A DNA stretch of 8,041 nt from an uncultured Gammaproteobacteria bacterium (GTDB lineage Bacteria; Pseudomonadota; Gammaproteobacteria; GCA-2729495): assembly GCA_947258805.1 (NCBI GenBank), contig CAMYJV010000104.1:15292-23332 (forward strand). Reading direction: 5' to 3'. A program made the translations under genes and the position numbers. Below the pieces are notes generated by a model. It had not been told where the DNA came from. It made no database searches and saw only the letters and a list, made by a program, of their open reading frames with translations. Shown one piece after another: positions 5,647 to 8,041 of the stretch (the stretch's first letter is position 1; the number at the start of each line of letters is the position of its first letter).

Positions 5647-6761
5647 ACCCGCATCGCGTCGACGGGCGGCACGTAGGGATAACCCAGCGCTTCGGCCACG
5701 GCCGGGTGCGTAATCTGACCGCAGTGCACGTTCAGCCCGTCACGCAGGCCCGAAATCTCCAGCAGCGCGCGCGGGTAGCCGTTCCGGGCCAGCGCCAGCA
5801 CGTACGGTAAGGTGGCGTTGTTCAGTGCATAAGTCGACGTGCGCGGCACGGCGCCGGGCATATTCGCCACGCAGTAGTGCACTACATCTTCTTCAATGTA
5901 GGTGGGATTGGAATGAGTCGTCGGCCGGCTGGTCTCGAAGCACCCGCCCTGGTCGATAGCCACATCCACCAGCACGGAACCGGGCCGCATACGCGCCAGC
6001 AGGTTACGGGACACCAGCTTTGGCGCTTCGGCGCCTGGCACCAGCACCGCGCCAATGACCAGGTCGGCATCGGCCACGTAATGGTCCACCGCTTCGGCTG
6101 TGGCAAAGATCGTGTTCAGCCCGCCACCGAACAGCAGGTCCAGCTGGTTCAGCCTGGGCAGGGACTTGTCGATTACGGTGACGCGGGCCTCCATGCCGAG
6201 CGCGACGCGCAGCGCATTGGTACCCACTGTCCCGCCGCCGATCACGACCACATTCGCGGCCGGCACGCCGGCTACCCCGCCCACCAGGATGCCGGCGCCG
6301 CCCGACTCGCGTTCCAGCGAATGCGCACCGGCCTGCACGGCCATGCGCCCCGCCACCTCGCTCATCGGCGCCAGCAAGGGCAAACCGCCCTGGTCATCGC
6401 TCACCGTTTCGTAGGCAATGGCGATACAGCCAGAATCCACCAGGGCCTGCGCCTGGGCAGGATCGGGTGCGAGGTGCAGGTAAGTGAACAGCACCTGCCC
6501 CTCCCTCAGCATCGCGCACTCGACAGGCTGCGGCTCTTTGACCTTAACGACCAGCTGCGCATCGGCAAAAACTGCCGCAGCATCGGCGGCAATGGCTGCG
6601 CCAGCGTCCTGGTAGGCGTTATCGGGCATGCCGATACCCTCCCCGGCACCCGATTGAACGACGACTTTACAGCCATGGGCCACCAGTTCACGGACGCTGG
6701 ACGGCGTTAGCCCAACCCGGTATTCGTCGCTCTTAATTTCCTTCGGTACGCCGATCAGCAT
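5643..6761 (-). CDS. ald: Alanine dehydrogenase
   Basis: Ald reversibly deaminates L-alanine to pyruvate and ammonia with NAD+, in the cytoplasm, usually as a hexamer. The 372-residue length is typical. The N-terminal MLIGVPKEIKSDEYRVGLTP (1-20) includes Arg15; VKVKEP gives Lys75, LFTYLHLAPD gives His96, and SVLVDVAIDQGG gives Asp270. These match the substrate-binding and catalytic residues known for alanine dehydrogenases. The NAD-binding Rossmann loop is VVVIGGGTVGTNAL (171-184), with Asp198 at the end of the second strand. THSNPTYIEEDVVHYCVANMPG and the C-terminal THPAVAEALG are also family features. The ATG has a clear Shine-Dalgarno (GAGGA, 6768-6772) that overlaps the mmsA stop, with 9 bases between the genes. 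The operon with mmsA suggests a catabolic role, recycling alanine produced by an omega-amino-acid transaminase. Confidence 0.97.
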   Translation of the reverse strand: MLIGVPKEIKSDEYRVGLTPSSVRELVAHGCKVVVQSGAGEGIGMPDNAYQDAGAAIAADAAAVFADAQLVVKVKEPQPVECAMLREGQVLFTYLHLAPDPAQAQALVDSGCIAIAYETVSDDQGGLPLLAPMSEVAGRMAVQAGAHSLERESGGAGILVGGVAGVPAANVVVIGGGTVGTNALRVALGMEARVTVIDKSLPRLNQLDLLFGGGLNTIFATAEAVDHYVADADLVIGAVLVPGAEAPKLVSRNLLARMRPGSVLVDVAIDQGGCFETSRPTTHSNPTYIEEDVVHYCVANMPGAVPRTSTYALNNATLPYVLALARNGYPRALLEISGLRDGLNVHCGQITHPAVAEALGYPYVPPVDAMRV

Positions 6762-6770
6762 TGTCGTTCC

Positions 6771-8041
6771 TCATTCACCGAGAGTTGGCATGTCGAAGCC
6801 ATAGTTGCCGCCGCCATCTTCTGCCGGCCATCGAGCCGTTACGTTCTTCAGCTGCGTGTAGAAGCGCACGCCTTCCGCACCGTGCACTTGGCTATCGCCG
6901 AACAAAGAACACTTGCGGCCGCCGAAACTGTAGAAAGCCATCGGCACCGGAATTGGCACGTTGATACCCACCATGCCGGTTTCAACCCGCTGACGAAAAT
7001 CACGCGCGGCACGGCCGCTGCGCGTGAATAGCGCGGCACCGTTACCGTACTCATGGCCGTTTACCAGGTCCAGGGCCGCGTCGAGGGAGTCCGCGCGCAG
7101 CATTGTCAGTACCGGACCGAAAATTTCCTCGCGATAGATCTGCATCTGCGGCCCGGCGTGGTCGAACAAGCTCGGCCCGAGAAAAAAACCTTGCTCGTGG
7201 CCCGGCACGCACAGGTTCCGGCCATCGACGACCAGCTCTGCGCCTTCCTGCTCGCCCTTACCAATGTACGCCGCGACCCGGTCCCGATGCTCGGCGGTGA
7301 TCAGCGGGCCCATGTGCACCGCCGCCGCGGTGGCGGGGCCAACCCGCAATGCCCGGATTCTTGGCAACAATGCCTCGCGCAGCCGGTCGCCCGCATCACC
7401 CACAGCAATGGCGACTGACACCGCCATGCAACGCTCACCGGCCGAACCATAGGCCGCGCCGACCAGCGCGTCGGCCGCGTCGTCGATATCGGCATCCGGC
7501 AATACGACCATATGATTCTTCGCGCCGCCCAGGACCTGGGCGCGCATGCCCGTCTCGGCGGCGGTGCGATATACCTGCCTCGCTACCGGTGTGGAGCCGA
7601 CGAAACTCACGGCACTCACTCGCGAATCCCCGAGCAAGGCTGCCACGCATTCGCGATCACCCTGCAGCACGTTGAAGACCCCGTCCGGCAACCCGGCCTC
7701 TTGCAGCAACGCCGCCAGGCGCAGTGCGCAGGACGGCACCTTTTCCGATGGTTTCAGGATGAAGGTATTGCCGCAGGCAATGGCCAGCGGGAACATCCAC
7801 AGCGGCACCATGGCCGGGAAATTGAAGGGGGTGATGCCGACGCAGATCCCCAGCGGCTCGCGCACGGAATACGCGTCTACACCGGTCCCCACGGCTTCGC
7901 TGTACTCGCCTTTCAGCATTTGTGGAATCCCGCAGGCGAACTCCACCACTTCCAGCCCACGCTGCAGGGAACCGTCGGCATCGCTCAGCAGCTTGCCGTG
8001 TTCCGCGGTGATCAGCGCAGCGAGTTCCGTGCGGTGGGCCT
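6771..8041 (-). CDS. mmsA: CoA-acylating methylmalonate-semialdehyde dehydrogenase, N-terminus outside window
   Basis: An aldehyde dehydrogenase superfamily enzyme that oxidises methylmalonate or malonate semialdehyde with NAD+ and CoA, giving propionyl-CoA or acetyl-CoA with loss of CO2. The visible part is 422 residues and enters at 8041 in frame (AHRTELAALITAEHGK); about 75-80 N-terminal residues are missing beyond the edge. The GTG at 7949 is internal, not a start. Key motifs include PFNFPAMVPLWM, TFILKPSEKVP, SFVGSTPVARQVY (nucleotide site), GGAKNHMVVLPDADID and GSAGERCMA with the catalytic Cys encoded at 7430-7428. The general-base Glu of hydrolytic aldehyde dehydrogenases (ELGG) is replaced here by Val (VLGGAKNH), as expected for the CoA-dependent subgroup. 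EEIFGPVL and GMVGINVPIPVPM are also typical. It precedes ald in an operon. Substrate could come from valine, beta-alanine or inositol; the ald partner favours beta-alanine, by inference. Confidence 0.96.
   Translation of the reverse strand, partial: AHRTELAALITAEHGKLLSDADGSLQRGLEVVEFACGIPQMLKGEYSEAVGTGVDAYSVREPLGICVGITPFNFPAMVPLWMFPLAIACGNTFILKPSEKVPSCALRLAALLQEAGLPDGVFNVLQGDRECVAALLGDSRVSAVSFVGSTPVARQVYRTAAETGMRAQVLGGAKNHMVVLPDADIDDAADALVGAAYGSAGERCMAVSVAIAVGDAGDRLREALLPRIRALRVGPATAAAVHMGPLITAEHRDRVAAYIGKGEQEGAELVVDGRNLCVPGHEQGFFLGPSLFDHAGPQMQIYREEIFGPVLTMLRADSLDAALDLVNGHEYGNGAALFTRSGRAARDFRQRVETGMVGINVPIPVPMAFYSFGGRKCSLFGDSQVHGAEGVRFYTQLKNVTARWPAEDGGGNYGFDMPTLGE

Noticed and set aside
5877..6710. 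277-aa plus-strand open frame opposite ald
   Set aside because: It is antisense to a complete ald with all catalytic residues, and its composition is typical of a shadow frame.
7947..7949. GTG as the start codon of the mmsA gene
   Set aside because: The frame continues upstream to the window edge with typical aldehyde dehydrogenase sequence (AALITAEHGK), so the GTG is internal and the gene is truncated by the window.

Overview
This 8 kb window is GC-rich and densely coding, apparently chromosomal DNA of a proteobacterium, most likely a gammaproteobacterium. That placement rests on the protein resemblances and short operon spacing and is an inference. I see no rRNA or tRNA gene, CRISPR array, insertion sequence, phage gene or plasmid function. 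Both window edges cut through genes, and no gene-free gap exceeds 170 bases.

Left part (1-4641) is a molybdenum-cofactor (Moco) locus arranged around one divergent promoter region at about 1223-1338. Leftward run moaA (first step of molybdopterin synthesis) and, 42 bases further on, the first 43 codons of an Lhr-type superfamily 2 helicase. Rightward run a PIG3-type NAD(P)H quinone oxidoreductase, xdhC (inserts or sulfurates Moco for xanthine-dehydrogenase-type enzymes) and moeA (molybdenum insertion). Gene spacing is 7 bases and then a 4-base ATGA overlap, so these three look like one operon. MoaA starts the pathway, MoeA inserts the metal and XdhC hands the cofactor to a molybdenum hydroxylase whose own genes are not in the window.

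Middle (4642-5361) holds a strong GC-rich hairpin after moeA, a convergent small gene for an uncharacterised Cys/Arg-rich protein (4771-5196, minus), and a 165-base gap with a second hairpin.

Right part (5362-8041) is a leftward catabolic operon: mmsA (CoA-acylating methylmalonate/malonate-semialdehyde dehydrogenase, N-terminus outside the window), ald (alanine dehydrogenase, 9 bases after mmsA) and a small predicted lipoprotein with a C-terminal membrane segment that overlaps the ald stop codon by 4 bases. mmsA and ald fit together in beta-alanine breakdown: a beta-alanine:pyruvate transaminase would make malonate semialdehyde for MmsA and L-alanine, which Ald returns to pyruvate.

Most of the window is ordinary metabolism. 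The items most worth a second look are the two uncharacterised small proteins, the quinone oxidoreductase built into a Moco operon, and the repeats in the divergent promoter region. I see no convincing new biological system.
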